A stretch of 64,000 nt of DNA from Ascaris suum. Its lineage: Eukaryota; Nematoda; Chromadorea; Rhabditida; Ascarididae. The DNA lies in contig CM024188.1 of the NCBI GenBank assembly GCA_013433145.1, positions 12,204,345 to 12,268,344 of the forward strand, given 5' to 3'. The position numbers were made by a program, and so were the translations under genes. Below the pieces are notes generated by a model. The model searched no databases. It was not told the origin of the DNA and saw nothing but the letters and a program-made list of their open reading frames with translations. Each line of letters starts with the position of its first letter. Position 1 is the stretch's first letter. Below, in pieces: positions 25,460 through 40,400 of the stretch.

Positions 25460-28400
25460 CTGAAAGCGGAAGTAAATTTAAGCGTATTAAATGTCAAAGC
25501 AGCAAAAGAAAGAGCACCAAAGAAAGATTACCTGATAAACGTTGCGAGCACTGCGCTGCTGTTGCTCAACATTCGAGCGTTCCTGCCTTGGTCCATACCA
25601 AGCACCCGGGCCTGTATAGGTGCGACCAGCACGTGGCTCCAATATCTGGAACCAAACAACCTTTAGACTAATCCGTAAAATTCATTTTAGGTGAAATCTG
25701 TAATCGGTAAGCAGATCTAAAAGCTAGGCGTCACACAACAAGGTATAGCATGATTCTTTTTCCATAGGAGAGTAAGGCAATGATCTCTTCAGCACTAACT
25801 TTAGCACCAAACTGCGCTCTCATTATGCGATAATCCCATAAAGAAACGAATCGGGCGATATGAAACAATGTTCTTGCAGAGGAAAAAATGAATACGAAGG
25901 ATGAAATGAATGCTTTCAAACATTTCTGAGCAGAAGAGCACAGTGATTCCAGTTAGAAACAAAAATTTCAAATTTAAGAAAAAAAAATCATCTTTGAAAT
26001 CTCTGCAATAAACTCAAAGAAATTTCCACCGAATTTGAACTGGAGTCCAAAATACGGCGCCTATCTTCACCGGAAGATTTATTTTCACCATTTATTTTCG
26101 TCACAATTTCACTCGATTACAAGTACGGAGCTGCAGTGCTGTGACAACAAAAGATACTGCTTGCTGTTAGCTTGGAAAGTTTATTTCTAGCGTTCGTATT
26201 GTTATCGTCACATGTGCTCGTGGTCTGATAGCGCTGATCTGATAGCTCTATTCGAAACTTTTAGTTCACAGTCTTAGCTGTTTTGCCTCTCTCAATTTCC
26301 TACCAGAATTTAAAGAGGCTGTCGAATCTCTTGGCTCTATGCACCATCCAAATGCTGTTGTTTAGTTCTTTAATAGGCAAATTGTTTTTACGTACCATAT
26401 CAGTTAGTGCTAGCAGTTTTACTTAAAATGTTTACAAATTTTTAATTGCCGCCATCGCTCTGAAGTTGCACTTTAGAATGAATGAATGCTCAAACCTGCT
26501 CATTGTTGTCAGCGAGCTGACCAAGCTTGTCGGTAAGGTGCAGCGCCAACAGCTGTAGACGACTCGGCTCAACTCTGTGCATGATGAGACAATTTGTTGG
26601 CTCATCCAGACTGGCACTCAGCTCTTCCGATATGATCATTTTGCTAGAAATATGCCTGTTTAGTTCATCGGACTGGAAGCGCGAAGTCTTAACAACCAAA
26701 TTCCCTAAGGACCACCCACAACCACAATACTAGAGAATGAAAAAACAAAACAGCCCAATCATATTCCGTTCGCCAATGCAGACACTACCCAACACATTAA
26801 ACCTGGCGACGGTTATGAGAACGGGAAGTCTGAAATGTGAGCACGGTGTTGTTGCGCCACCTTACCACTAGGTGGAATCAAACAAGCAGCGAATGAAATT
26901 GATCACCACCGAAAAAATCATTGCCTCCGATCGCTGAATGAAGTCGCAGTCGAGCGCACTTGTTCCATACCCCTCTTCTTCCATGGTCACGAAGAGCGCT
27001 TCTGTTGGCCAGATTTAGCAATTATCAGATGTGTTCCCAACATTTGTTTGGTCACACTTAGTAATTTATGATTCCTGCCTGCGAATTTGCTCATTAAAAT
27101 GCAAAACTCCTTCATTCCACTTTTCATTCATTCTTACACCTTCTACTCCATGCTCACGTCCAATTTAGTATGCGTGGCTTTCTCCACTACCAAACAGAGC
27201 ACTAACTCTATTTCTAGCAAAATCGGCGATTTAAATCAATTAATTCTAACAACCTACACGTCTTAGTTAACTTAACCTTCAGCATGACATCTTCCCATTC
27301 GGGTCACCAACAGAGACAGTTTTGCACAATTTAAAAGACTGAAGCAGCTCCTTGTTGTTGCAGTACTCGCCCTTTGTATACTCCTATTTGCAGCGCTTAA
27401 CAGCAAGTTACTAACATCCATGTGGTGCACCAAGGCAAAAGAAATACTCCTCGTCTGTGGGTGCTTAATGCAATGCACCTGGCAGGAACTGCTGAAACCT
27501 AGAGCACTTCTACGGCTAGGTCTAAAGCAGATACCACCATTCAATGATAAAACCTTGTCGGACGCTTATACGACATTTTCTGCATTTTACTCCAACGAAA
27601 CGAACAACAGCTAGCTAGAGAGTTCGTGAAAACCGTTTCAAAACGGCTCAACAAACACATCAGAGTAACATTAAACCCATGTCGTGAACTTCCATTCAGT
27701 TGCAATCGAGGGTGAAAAGCCATTGGTCGGTCCCAACAATTCTTTTTGGTGTTGAGTTCCATCGTCCCCCCCCCCCCCCTATTTCTTCGCTGCTGCCTTA
27801 AAACATACCTTTGTTTCCATTCAGCTATAAAAATGAAGTTCGCTTGCTGTATTAACCTTCGGAGCAGGACAGAGAAGCCTATTGCTCAATAACAACATCA
27901 CTACGTGGCAGCCTTTACGCGACATGTGTAAAAATATCAGCTCAATAAGACATCAACAATAACACTATAATATCTTTTCAAATTCTGCAGCTTTTTGAAA
28001 CATTCATAAGTGGGGCTTTTAAAATACGCGAAAAGCTAAACGAAGGAAGCACAACTTCCATTTCTGTTACATGGTGTGATTCAGAAATGCTCAGGTTGCC
28101 GCGAGGTTTCATAAATGGTGGTCTTCGAGCACGGTGATGTCGGTTATGGTGCTACTCCAAAACCCAATCACGAAGGCTAGACTGCTGACCCGTCATGGAG
28201 TCTCACTTCCCAAACGATGATCACTTTTACAAAAACATCGGCATCTCCATATTCAAAAACGTGCCCCTAACGAAACATGGCTTTAGTCTAAAGATTTCCG
28301 ATTGCGAGTTTGGATCTTTGGCTGGATCAAAATCCTCTATCCCTCTACACAAAGATTTCTTTGTGCGGCAGCCGCAAAGCAAACCAGCACATGCTTTTCC

Positions 28401-31400
28401 TTTTAAAAACTTTAGAGTCTTGAAAGAGGTACTGTAGGTATAATCTCGATCTGTAACATAACACACGCCTTTTCAGAAAGCGGTTGCAAGTATTAGTATG
28501 CTAACCCTGCACCATCAGAATACAGTACATTTCGCAACGGCAGCGTTCGGTTTTCTACGCATGGTCGAAAAAAGGAGGAATTTTGCTTATGGATGTAATC
28601 AACGCCCATGATTATTCCAGTGCATGCCTTTACACGCCAGATTTGAAAAAAAAAAAAAAAAAAAACAAGACAGAACAAGCGATAAACCTGATAACAGAGT
28701 GAACTTTACGAGCATTCAGCTCGAACAACTCCCCCAAAACGTCCAACGAAACGGTAGTATAGACGGTTGAATACATAAGTAGATAAGTTCGCAAAGACTC
28801 CTCCTGGATTCGCCTCACCACCATCTCCTTCACTTTTTCGGCGTTTCGAAACAGATTCCACACCTATGAAAACGATGAATCACTCACTACCTCCATAAAC
28901 GTACATAACGTCCAAAAATAAAATTCAGAGATTTTCACAAGTCGAAGAAAATTTCCACTACACCGCTAAAATATCTTAGAGATCCATACGATATATTTTC
29001 AAGCAAAAGAAAGGACTCAATTAAACCCAAAAGAAAGGACTCAATTAAACTCAAAAGAAAGGACCCAATTAAACAGTTGTACAAACCCCTACCAATGTGA
29101 CTGAAACGCCCATAACAACTACCTTGGCATCTTTTCCCGGCTTCCCTTTTATTAACAGCAACAATCACCTTGGCATTCATTTTATCGTTAACGATATAAT
29201 CGCGGCACTTCTTCCAGTCACCGTTGAGCATGGCACGAGACGCAGCCACAACATGCTCACGCGTGTTTTCCGGTGGCCCAATTAGCGAACTCTTCTCCGA
29301 CTAAAACATCAAAATCTTCAACAGTAGACCGTACTGCACACCAGGGAAGCGCCTGTGACAAAAAGAACAGCAAACACATTGATACTCTTCAAAAATACGC
29401 ATCCACTCACTCCCTAACAGCAGATTTCAGTCAAACAGGATAAAAAGTGCTCCGTCCTCGTCAATCCGCTTCCTCAGGATCCTTATTGTACTTATGTCGC
29501 CGATGCTTAGATTAACTGAATAAAAAAACTGCGTTGCCAACAGCTCAAAAATATACTGAGCCAAACTTGATAATACTAAAAGCATTTGCTGAATAAACAT
29601 ATCCAGTCCTTGCCTCTCCTTCTTCTACTAACAAATACCTGTTTGAGCTGGTAATGGAAAGACCGTGATAGCAAGCGGCGGCGTAGCTCATACTCTTGTG
29701 AGGCCATGTGCGGTATTTCAAGGAGCATCGAGCAGATCAGGTATACGCACTCCATCAATTCCACATTGATGTGCATGTGATAAGGAATCTGACGAGCACG
29801 CTCCAATTTCTCCTTCAACATCACTCCTTAGATGAACTTCGCTTCAATTTGCATGGTCACACGAGTGCAAAAGAAAACCAATGTCATCTCATCACCTGCA
29901 CAGCAAACACCTTACAGATGCATAAGTTACCCATGCGCTAATTCTGAGACTCTACTAAGCCGATACCTGTCCGAGAAAGCCAATAAAATCAAATTAGAAT
30001 ACTCTTAAGAACACTTTGTGTTAAAACGACGAACGCCGGAAATGGTGTGAAGCTGACTTCACAGCTCAAATGTTTAAAGCATGCTCATAACGCTACTCCT
30101 TATAACGCGGATAAACAGACTGAAGTAGCAGACAGTGAAAAAATGAAATTCCTTTTATCTGGACGCAGCTCTTCCTTATTGCATTCCAAACTGGATAGAA
30201 ATAGAACGGATGCTACAAAATGCCAACAGTGTGGCAACAATTTGCTAATTTGGTATTAAAAAAGTAATAAACCTGTTCGACAGTCCGTTCCTGCTGGCGC
30301 ATAGCGAGACCCTGAGCAAGCAGCTCCTTAGCTCGTTGAGTGTTCTGGATCTCTGATAATCCCTGATGCGCTTCCTTAATGAAGCCATGCCGGAATGCAC
30401 AAAGACCCAACTGGCAGATTGTGCGATTGTAAAGAATCTGAAATAACACCGAACTCTGACATCGATACGGCATTGGCTGATTGCTCTTTCCGTTACCTAT
30501 CTACGCTAAGTGCAGCTCCTTTGTGTCATCTGAAATGAAAGTAAACACAAAATGGAGAAGAAAGCTCACCTGTGTGCTCACATCTGAATGGTCAACGATC
30601 GACTGCAAATGCGACATAAGCATGAGGTCTCTAGCCTTATGCCATCTGTCATGCAGGGCAAGATGATAAATTTGACACAGCATCGCCCTTTGACGCAGTC
30701 TTTTCGTTTCATCGCGCGCGTATACCTCTTTGCACAGCCGATCCATAACAATGATACTCGACTCCTCACCTGGCTCCAACATATCCTCGGACTCGTACTG
30801 CAACTTGTCACATCACAAACTATTTGATCCGCAGCGCTGTCCGGCCGGTGATTTACACAAACGAATAATTACCAGCCTTTTGTTAGTAACCAAAGCTAAT
30901 AGGCTCTGCTTCATTGCAGATGATTTCTCTCAAGGCCCTGAATAACGCACAAATCATTCAGCGATTTTCTGGTAGAGATGGACAACAAACCGAAAAGCAA
31001 ATTTTCAAAACGTTTGAGGAAATTAATCTGGCTTCAGAATTGAAGTTTTTGTCCATTTCCATTCACGCTAACCTTATAATAAAGATGTTCAATCCTCAGC
31101 ATGTACAACTTGCACATCTCATCTTCGATGAATATCCCACTGCCAACGCGCTGGTCCACGTAATTCATCGTCTTCTCGATCAGAGCACACAGATCCTTCT
31201 CGCCCTTCAGCCTTTAAATATAACTAGCTTGTCAGCTTGAACGTATTTTACAAGCACGCTAATAATCAAAATTTGACATTTCTACAAAGCACGAACTTCA
31301 CTGTATAGCACACCGCAATCCCCATCGATTCAGCACATGTCCATCACTTTAAGCAACGGAATATTCCCAGAATATTTCCTCTAAGACAGTAGGGCAACGT

Positions 31401-34400
31401 GGAAATCAACATAAAACTGTTAGCACAGCAGATACTATTTTTCATGTTGAGTCCGGTAAGAGTAATGACTTCAACAATTTGCACCATTTAACCATTTCTA
31501 CTAACAGAGTGTTCCCATCTAGATGTGTCGACTTACATCCTATATGTTTCCGAATAGAAATTCATAGCCCCATCCACCGAAAGCAGTTGAGTAGCTTTGC
31601 TCTACCGCATATCACTACAACGGTATGGCATTTATCCACTGAAGCAGCATTGCAAATGGCTGCATTTAGCAATCAATGTAAAAATATTTAGAAGTGTTCA
31701 TATCATCAACACCAAGCCAAGAGCAGATCCAAATAGCACGAATCGAGTTGTACGCATAACAAAATGCAATGTTGGTTGGCGTACGAGTGCGTCGTGTCAT
31801 CGAGGTTGAACAAGAAATGGATGAGTGAGCAGCAGCCGACTGGCACAAACGATCCACCTTTACAAATACCCCGCACGCCCTCAATTAGGCGCGACCACAT
31901 CACATTATATACACTTACTCACAGCCGTCCTAGCCCGAATCCGGGATGTGTTATTTATAATATTATTGTCTATATTATTTATATTATTATTTTATAATAA
32001 GAGAAATAAGACAAAGTAATTGAATTGCTAGCAATCCGCTTACATCAGAGCCTATAGGATGCGCCTCCGTTGAGATGCGCCAAATCCTACAATTTAGAGT
32101 TCATGAAAAGCAATGAAATGAACGTACTTATCGATATAGTCTGTACTATGGCAGTCGGCATTCTGAAGTATTTTGGTGAGCTCGGTATCAAGGCGCTGAA
32201 CGCTCATCAACACCGACCCATGCACTGTATACGGTTCGTCCGGATTTGATAAGTTTTCATCATCTTCGCTTATGCCCACAGACAAGACCACGTCTGGGCT
32301 ATCGTTCAGCAGATCTAGCAAACTGTTGATTGCTCCCAAAGTCCTGAACACAGTTTAGACTGAATAACCCCAAAGAGAATATAGAGTGAAACTTCAGCAA
32401 TGAAACACTGAGGAACAAAAACGGCAGGTGTGGCGCGATCTTAGCACCAGAACATGAAAGATATTACTCTTAAATAAGATTAACGCATGCGCATTGGTCT
32501 ATTTTTGCTCAAATTTCAGCAATAAAGTGGCGTTAAGACGATGAAAGGAAGGGCTTACTTGCACCAACAGGAGTAATCCATGCAATCGCTGATACGTGCG
32601 TTCAATTCAAACAGGGCCGATATGATCGAGAAGAGGATCTTAACGAGGAGGCCGGCACCAAGCTTGTGCTGGAAACACACTTCGTAATAACTTTAGTTTA
32701 TTACGTACGAAAGGAAAGCTCCTTGCATAGGAAAAAGGAAGAAGAAACTGCTGAACAAGCAAACGCAATAAGTATCAAGATTTCTTTGCAACAACCATAT
32801 GACCGTTTATCAACAAGGCTATGGACAACCGTGTACATTTTTTCAACTTTGTAACCGATCGATCGGATTTGCTCCAACCCATAAAGACTACGACGAACTT
32901 TTCCCCAGGGCCTTCAGGAAATGCGATGGAGCCGAGAAATTTAAATGGTCGTTCTCGAAGACGTCATCCATTTCAAAGTGACGAGAAACTGGCGTTTATT
33001 TGCTTTTCATGTTAAATAGCGATGCCAGACAATATCCATGACTCCTGAACTACTAGTGAGGAGGCACCTCAGGGGTGTGATGCGGTGCTTCCTTCAAGTT
33101 GATTTGACTTGCATATAAACCTGTAGGATGCATTTCATCCAAACTCAAGAATAACGTGACACAATGAGAAACAGATCTACAATTAACCGTCAAAGACAGA
33201 GGTAAATTACAGCTTAATATAAGCAACAAAAAGCAAAACTCAAGGAAGTCACCGATAAGCATCCGATGACCGATGAAAAAAACAGTGTGGATTATCACAG
33301 AACAGACAAGTGTGCTGCGGGACAGCAGTTAATTGGCTAGCGGACCACCAACGATTACGATGTTAATTGGGACTTTTAAAACGCATTCGCTAAAGCGCCA
33401 ACATAGCGAAAATGCCACAATTTTGTTACTCGCGTACTCAATAATATACGAATCTGTCACAAACCACCCACAGCGAGCACAATACTTGACCAACCTGAGT
33501 GGAAATTCCGCAGCAACAAGGTTACCTTAAGATTTATTTGAGAAATGAAACGATGGGAAAAGACATCGCTGAAAGTGCGTGTTTGGAGTTTAGACTTCTA
33601 AGACATCGGAAATCAGTTCAGAAGGCATCGGACGAACCCTTCCACGAATTCATGGTGAGCGATCACGGAATATGTGGCAGTACTTCCGTGTATCTGCACT
33701 ACAGCAGAATCTGATAAAACATTTCTAGCTAAACTCTTGGAAGTAGAAATCTCAATGACTGGATAAGCTTACATAGGATAACCGAAGTGGTAAAGACCTC
33801 ACCTCGTCGGCAATGCGAAAAAGTTCTTGCAGATTTCGCACATGATGCTTACGGTTGGTCGACTTGCGACCGCGGGTCGCTATGATCTCCTGTAGCTTAT
33901 TCACAACAACCTGGAAAAAAAATCATTGAAGCAATGACTGAGGATGACTTCAGTGCGACACTCAACGTTCATCAATCCCACGGATTATACTCTCGCATCG
34001 CTGTTTATAAAATAGTACGATAACGCCGCATCAAGACATATAACAGAACTTTCAGCTCAAACTTAGCTCATTTATTTCACTGCCGTAAAAAGGAAGGTTA
34101 ACAGCGAAGAAAAAGGCTGGCAAAAAAAGTTCCTCCGGCCATCGTCAAAAATCCCCACGAAAGATGCACGAAGGCCGATAAGTTGCTACAGTTAGTTAGT
34201 GCGATATTTGCTGGAAAGCGCTCATAAAAATAAAAACATCCGTTTAGCCCAGCCAGTATGCACCGTCGCTGAAAAGAAAAGACGAAACTATAAGAAATGG
34301 CAACGCATGAGTGGAATATCAAAACGCACGTAGCTCACTATAATAGCAAAAGAATGCTCTCTAGTGAAAGTCTAGTAAGCTAGAAACAAAGAAGGCCAGC

Positions 34401-37400
34401 CTGAGAAAAACTCTCTCACTCAGTGGCTACTGCAGATAATAATAAAATACCGATAGAATAGCATTAGGATTAAAGACACTGTTTAGTACTAAGCTCGAAG
34501 AATGTATAGGAGCTGAGGTTATACGCAACCAATATACCACAGTGCAATATCTGTCAACTGACAGTAGGCAACTTCGCAAAACAACTCTTCTATGACGTTT
34601 GGCCCAAAACGCACAACCGCTTTCTGCTCACATCAAACACCTATCTGTATCTGCCAGTCTCTCAACAATGACGCTCAAACCTCGTGAGTGATCTCAGTCT
34701 TCGGATCAAATAGCTGCATCATCTTCTCCTCCTTAGTTGGCACAGAGACCCATTCCTGATCGTCTGCCTCGTCGACCTGCCTTTCTTTCGCCTCCCTCTC
34801 CTTCTGCCGCTGCGCTCTTTCTGCTTGCCGCTTCTCTTTCCCTTCTGTTTCAGCGCCCTCTTTGAACTCCTTCCTGAAGAATGCAGCAAACATTAATTCC
34901 GAAACATTTTGGAAATGATGGAATCGCACATACCACATACTGCTTCGAATCCCGCCCTCGCGAATGCACACTGAATAAAACGACACAAGATTGCTGCATA
35001 GTGCATATTAATACCTATGTTATATGTTTAGCTGCTGCTTTAATATAAAAATGCCTTCATTACTTAACCAGAATGGAAGACGTAGTTGATAAGGACTGCA
35101 GAAAAAGGATTCATACAAGTTGTAGAAATAACTCTTGGGATTAGAACCACTTGTCCTGCCTGGATTAGGATTACTTCCGTTAAATGCCCGAATGAGAAGA
35201 AAAATATTCTTTTTCTTTTGGATAACTTTTTATGAAATTCAGCTTCAACCACAGAAATTCTTTTTTTTCTAAAGGAAAATTCGTTTACGATCAAAAGTTC
35301 TTCTTTTTATCAAGATCTGCAATCAATGCGCATAAGTTTTGCACAAAAATAAGCCTCAACGAACTTTATAACTCCTACTCCTACAATAACTTTTCACCCC
35401 TCTAAATTTTTGGCAAAGGAGTATTCTGACTCTCCAACTTTCCCTCTCTTATATCACAAAGCCGAAAAACGTCTTCACAAGCCTGAAATGGACATAATAC
35501 TACTACACCCTCTCAAGCTTCTGAATCAGAAATTTCCTCAACATACGCCTCCTTCGAACACTCTGAGCTCTAGTGAACTTTCTAGCTAATTATCGGCTTA
35601 CCTTCCAGCTAAATTAGAACGTAAATCACAAATATAAGATGAAAGAGAAGTTATTTGAGGAAGAATCTGCGAAGATCCTCCATCTGCTTGCCCTCCAAAT
35701 CAATATCCGATTCGCTATCTGAAGAAACATCAGAATCCGAGCTCCATTCATCGGAATCCAGTTCCAGATCTCGAACTTTTTTCACTTTGCTTTTCACTAC
35801 CGGCTCCTCTTGTTCCTGTTCCTCCTAAAATGGAGAAACTTTTCAACTTGGAAGCAGTTGTTGAAAATAGAGTAAAACAGAACAAAAGGCTGCTAAGCAA
35901 CCGCGTGAAAACTATCTACATTACGATTCATATACAGCAGGTGAAATAAACAAATAAATTCCACCTGAACGTTTCCAATGGGATCGAAGGAAGTGCGCAC
36001 TTTCTAGGCAAAGGTATTTGAGGACGAGAATATCCAACAGTAAAGACGGTCTGTGTGTTCCGCACGAATAGCTGGATACCACTTTAGCTAGAGAGTGTTG
36101 GCTTTAAAAATAGTGCACCATCTTTGACTTCTGCCATGTTAGGGTGCAATCTGATTGATTTTTTGACAGGCTCCAGGCTTATAGGCTCGAAATTTTCCAA
36201 AATTGAAGCAAATTTGACAGAGTTTGTTGGATCAAGCAGGCATAGAGAAGCATCAAGAATCGTGGCTCTGGTGAAAGAAAGCGCATGACGGTGCACGTTC
36301 TCGAACACTTCCGTTCTCTATCACTTCCCGTTGTTGGCGAATTTTGTAGATAACACCCACAGCTATCACTGGAATCTCACAACCATTTCACTAACATGGG
36401 GAATTCAGTAAACTGAAAAAACCCATGAAACTCAATGAAATTCACCATTATAAGTGCTGCGAATATAAGACAGTGATGGTGACCTTTTGCCTTTTGCTTC
36501 ATTAATGAAAAAAGTGAAAAGCAATGGCTGTTAGCAGTGACGCCATCTTGCCGAAAATTTGAACAGCGGCACAAATACATTTCTGTGTCATTTCCTTTGA
36601 GAAAATCTTCGTACCATTTCCCAGTTACATCTGTATTTAAAATGAAGCACTGTTAATGCTGAATCTAGAACTGCTGGCGATATTGCCTTCTTTGTGAGCG
36701 TTGGGTCCTCATGCACCTCCTCCTACTGATGTTTTAATATGGATAAAACGTTGGTTTAAAATGCGGCGCTGGATGTTGTATATTCTGGACGTGGCGGATT
36801 ACTTTACCTTCATCTCTTCGTTTCTGTAAATTTTCCTCGACATTTTCTCCTTTCTGCTATCAAATATTATTTCATTCTCTTTCATACATGAAAGCTAGGT
36901 GGGAAAAAACTTAGCTATACAAAATTTGCGGAAGTTTTTGAAAAGTTTTTGCATTTTTCCGTTCAAGTCGTTAGATATTACACAACAATTAATTTCACAC
37001 ACTGCATACATTTTCTACTATTGTCGGCTTCAACTGAACAGAACTACAATCGCCAACATCGTTCCATTTAATGCCTCAAAGAAATTCTGTTTTGAACGGC
37101 GGCCTTCTAATAGAGAATTTTTAAAAAGTTAGCCTTTTCAAAATTGCAAAGGCTTAATGACTAATTTTGAGGAATTGTGGCAAACGGCATCTTTATCTGG
37201 TTTTTACTTCCTGAGCTGATTTCCTTGTTTCCAGAGTTGTATGGTCGCTGCCATCAAACCTATTTTGAAAATAGTGCCCCTCAAAACCACACAGCAACAA
37301 GGTAGAAGCCACAGCCTATTTCGTCAGGTATGAGAATTTTACAAATTGTTACAGGAGAGCTAGAAGTGTCCGAGATGTAACGGGCGTGAACTGGCAGATC

Positions 37401-40400
37401 TGAAAAAGACGAACCCTACCAAGTATCTCGATGCCTGGCATGAAGCTGAATATGCACAACTAGCGAAAGCACTCAGCCGTAGAAATACCCTACAATGCGA
37501 AGTAAACAGCCAACAGCTGTTGAAGACTTGTGACAGAAGTTATATAAGGAAGCTCAGAATTGCGCTGAGGTGAAGCACTACAAAAAAGCTCTCTATGAGC
37601 TGGAGCTTTACCAAATGTGTCTCTAAGCTTCTTCCTCAGTTATGAGTTTCGTGAGTATTTAGCTATGCTGAACTCGCGACTCTTTTCTTCAAATTCTTGA
37701 GAAGGCACCCGCTATGCTTTTAAAGGTCAACTGAGAAAGATCAAGCAGAAGCTTGTGAGACATGTGATAGCGCCGAAAGCGGTTCCGGTTACTGCTGACA
37801 TTTTGAACCAAAAGTGCATCAAAGATTCAGTCATTATGAAAACGCTGAAAACGATCCACTGCGTTGGAAAGATTTCTCAAAAACGCATTCTTTAGACCGA
37901 AGAAATCGTCCTGATGCCACGATCCGCAGGTAATCAAATGAGCTTTTTCTCGACAATCTTGAATATCGAGGGCACTGACTTGTGGAGATAAAGAGCAGCA
38001 GTCGGCTCAGACCCAAACAAAATGTGCGCTTTAAAAAAAAAATGCGCGCTGTCACGTCTACCAAAAGAAAGCGCGAATCGCGAAGAAGAAATGGCTGTAT
38101 TGACTGGTTCAGATGATGACAAATTTAGCAACTCAAGCTGCAAAATGTCTGAGTTCGATGCAAAGAAAACAAGATTTTGAAAGAACGGACAAAATGCTGG
38201 GGCTTGATGGGTGTTCTTCAAAAAAAAAAACTGAGTTGCAAAGCTCACAGATGCAACTGAAAGGCACATGGTTTGAAGATACATAGCTTCTGCACGGCCG
38301 GGTGGCTTATACAAGTCGACGCAGTGCTGAGGACCGCACAGAAGTTCAGGAAAACACAGCTAGACGCGAAACATCCCAATACGAATTTAGCAGCGCCCAG
38401 CAGTGCTCGTTGGAACTCTCCGTGTTACGCCACAGAGCATCTTCGTTGCATTAGATGACGCTGCCGAAGTAGTTTTTCTTGAAGGATTGAAATAAAAGGA
38501 AATGAATGCTTATCAGGAAATGAATAAGCATCACTGCTTATTAGCAAGATTTCTTTGTCCTGGCAACAAGCAGAAGGAAAGGATCATAACACAACATGTG
38601 ACTAACCGTAACCACCAAATAAATTAGCACATAACAATGGATCTCGTACGCACCGACGTCAACCTTGAGGTTTCTCCGCCTCATTTTTTTCCGTTAATCC
38701 GTGAAAACTCCTTCACATAATAAATCACTTTTATTAATGAAATTTGGCACGAAGCATACTCGCCAATGCATGAAAAATTTTGCACGAAGCGGCAGCCACG
38801 AAATTCACTCAGGCATGAAAAGGAGCCGGATGCTAGGACGCGAAATCCTGGAATCTAAAACAAGATTGCAGCAAACACTTGCATCCTATCTTCCTCTCCT
38901 CCTCCCCTTCGCGCCACGATCTCTGATGGTTTCAATGGGTCCTTAGTAAAAGCAATCATGATTCACATCTGAAAGTTGAAAAAAAAACTATAAAACTGAC
39001 CGGCTCGTCATCATCGGCTTCACCATCAGCGCTTGAATATTCCACCGGATCCGGCTCAGCACGATAGGCGGTCACCTCAGCCTCCATATCCTTGAAGCAA
39101 CAAAAAGGGAATCCAAAAAAACGTCTTTTCGTTAAAAAATCATTATTGTAAACAGTGTTTCCATTCATTCGTGTTGAATTCTTTCACGATAGAAAAAAAG
39201 AGAATAAGGTCCTTTCAAGATATGCAACACTCCAGTCATACATTGCAAATTCCGTGAGGTCGGAATGTGATTTCAAAGAACAGGTAACTATATAAAACAA
39301 CCAGTCATCACAACAGTAAAAAAGCCACCTTGTTATATTTTCTGACTTTCTGCCGCAAGGTTGTAAGGCCTTTGGAATTCGCCTTCGACATCGTCTTTCG
39401 ACTCTCCTTGTCCTCCCACTGTTCATTCACGAAATCTTCGATTTCGACCAAAATGCGAATATAAAAACGAGGCGTTGACATTCCCTGACGAGCCAGTACT
39501 GCTTTTGTCTTCTCGAACACTCTACACAGTTCTTCGAAAGCTGCAATGAAAAGTCATTCCCTTGGTGCATGCAATAATGACGGCATTCCCAGTAGGAATC
39601 GGTCGAAGATCGCACCAAGAAAGGCCTCCTCGACGGAGGACCGCATCGTTGCTTTCATGGAGACATATCAGAGTGGACACTTTCAAGCAAGAAAGTTATA
39701 CCTGACGCCCCGTCAACGGTGCAAATAATCAGTCCTGTGTCTCAATGTTTTACACCACTGAAGGAACCATCGAGCAACGAACTATCACTTACATGTTTAA
39801 AGTTCATAGCATTTCCTTCAAAAAAAGAGTCGTCCGTCTCCAAAATGTAAGATCAGTAAAAGCCAAACTCCGAGTTTAACCACACTACGAATCCTGGCCC
39901 GAAAGAATTTAGCACAAAGGCATCCTTGTTTTCCTTAAGTTATCACAGAAGAAAAAGTAATTCGGCAGCTTGAATAAAAAAGGGAAACACTTTGTAGCAT
40001 TTGTCTGATAAAATACGAGATCGGGTCTGCCGGTCTACAAGCGAATCGAGTTTCGCAAATCTAGCACTAGATTCAACTTTGCTAAGTGACCTGGCGGTAA
40101 CGTTGTGAGGTGGAGAATGCACCTTGACCTCACTATAGCAACATCACGCCAGATCACCTTACTACTTAGCCATATGCGATGTTGAATGTTCGTGCTCTGC
40201 GTCATCGGCGATGTCATGAGGTAAACTGTGATGCAAATGAGTGCCTATGTTTCAAAATCTCGCTCGACACATTCTTAGTAGTTTGATTTTTTAAAACTTG
40301 AATTGATAAAATGGAAGATCTCTGATGTCAACCTGTAAAGCAGTAAGGCAGAAAATGTAGAGATCTGACAAAGTAGCGCACTTTGCAGCTGTCTTCACTT

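Noticed and set aside
33499..33714. Plus-strand frame ending in a GTGAGC donor inside an eIF3c intron
   Set aside because: No acceptor of quality and no family. Donor-like hexamers plus 50 open codons are expected by chance in this length.
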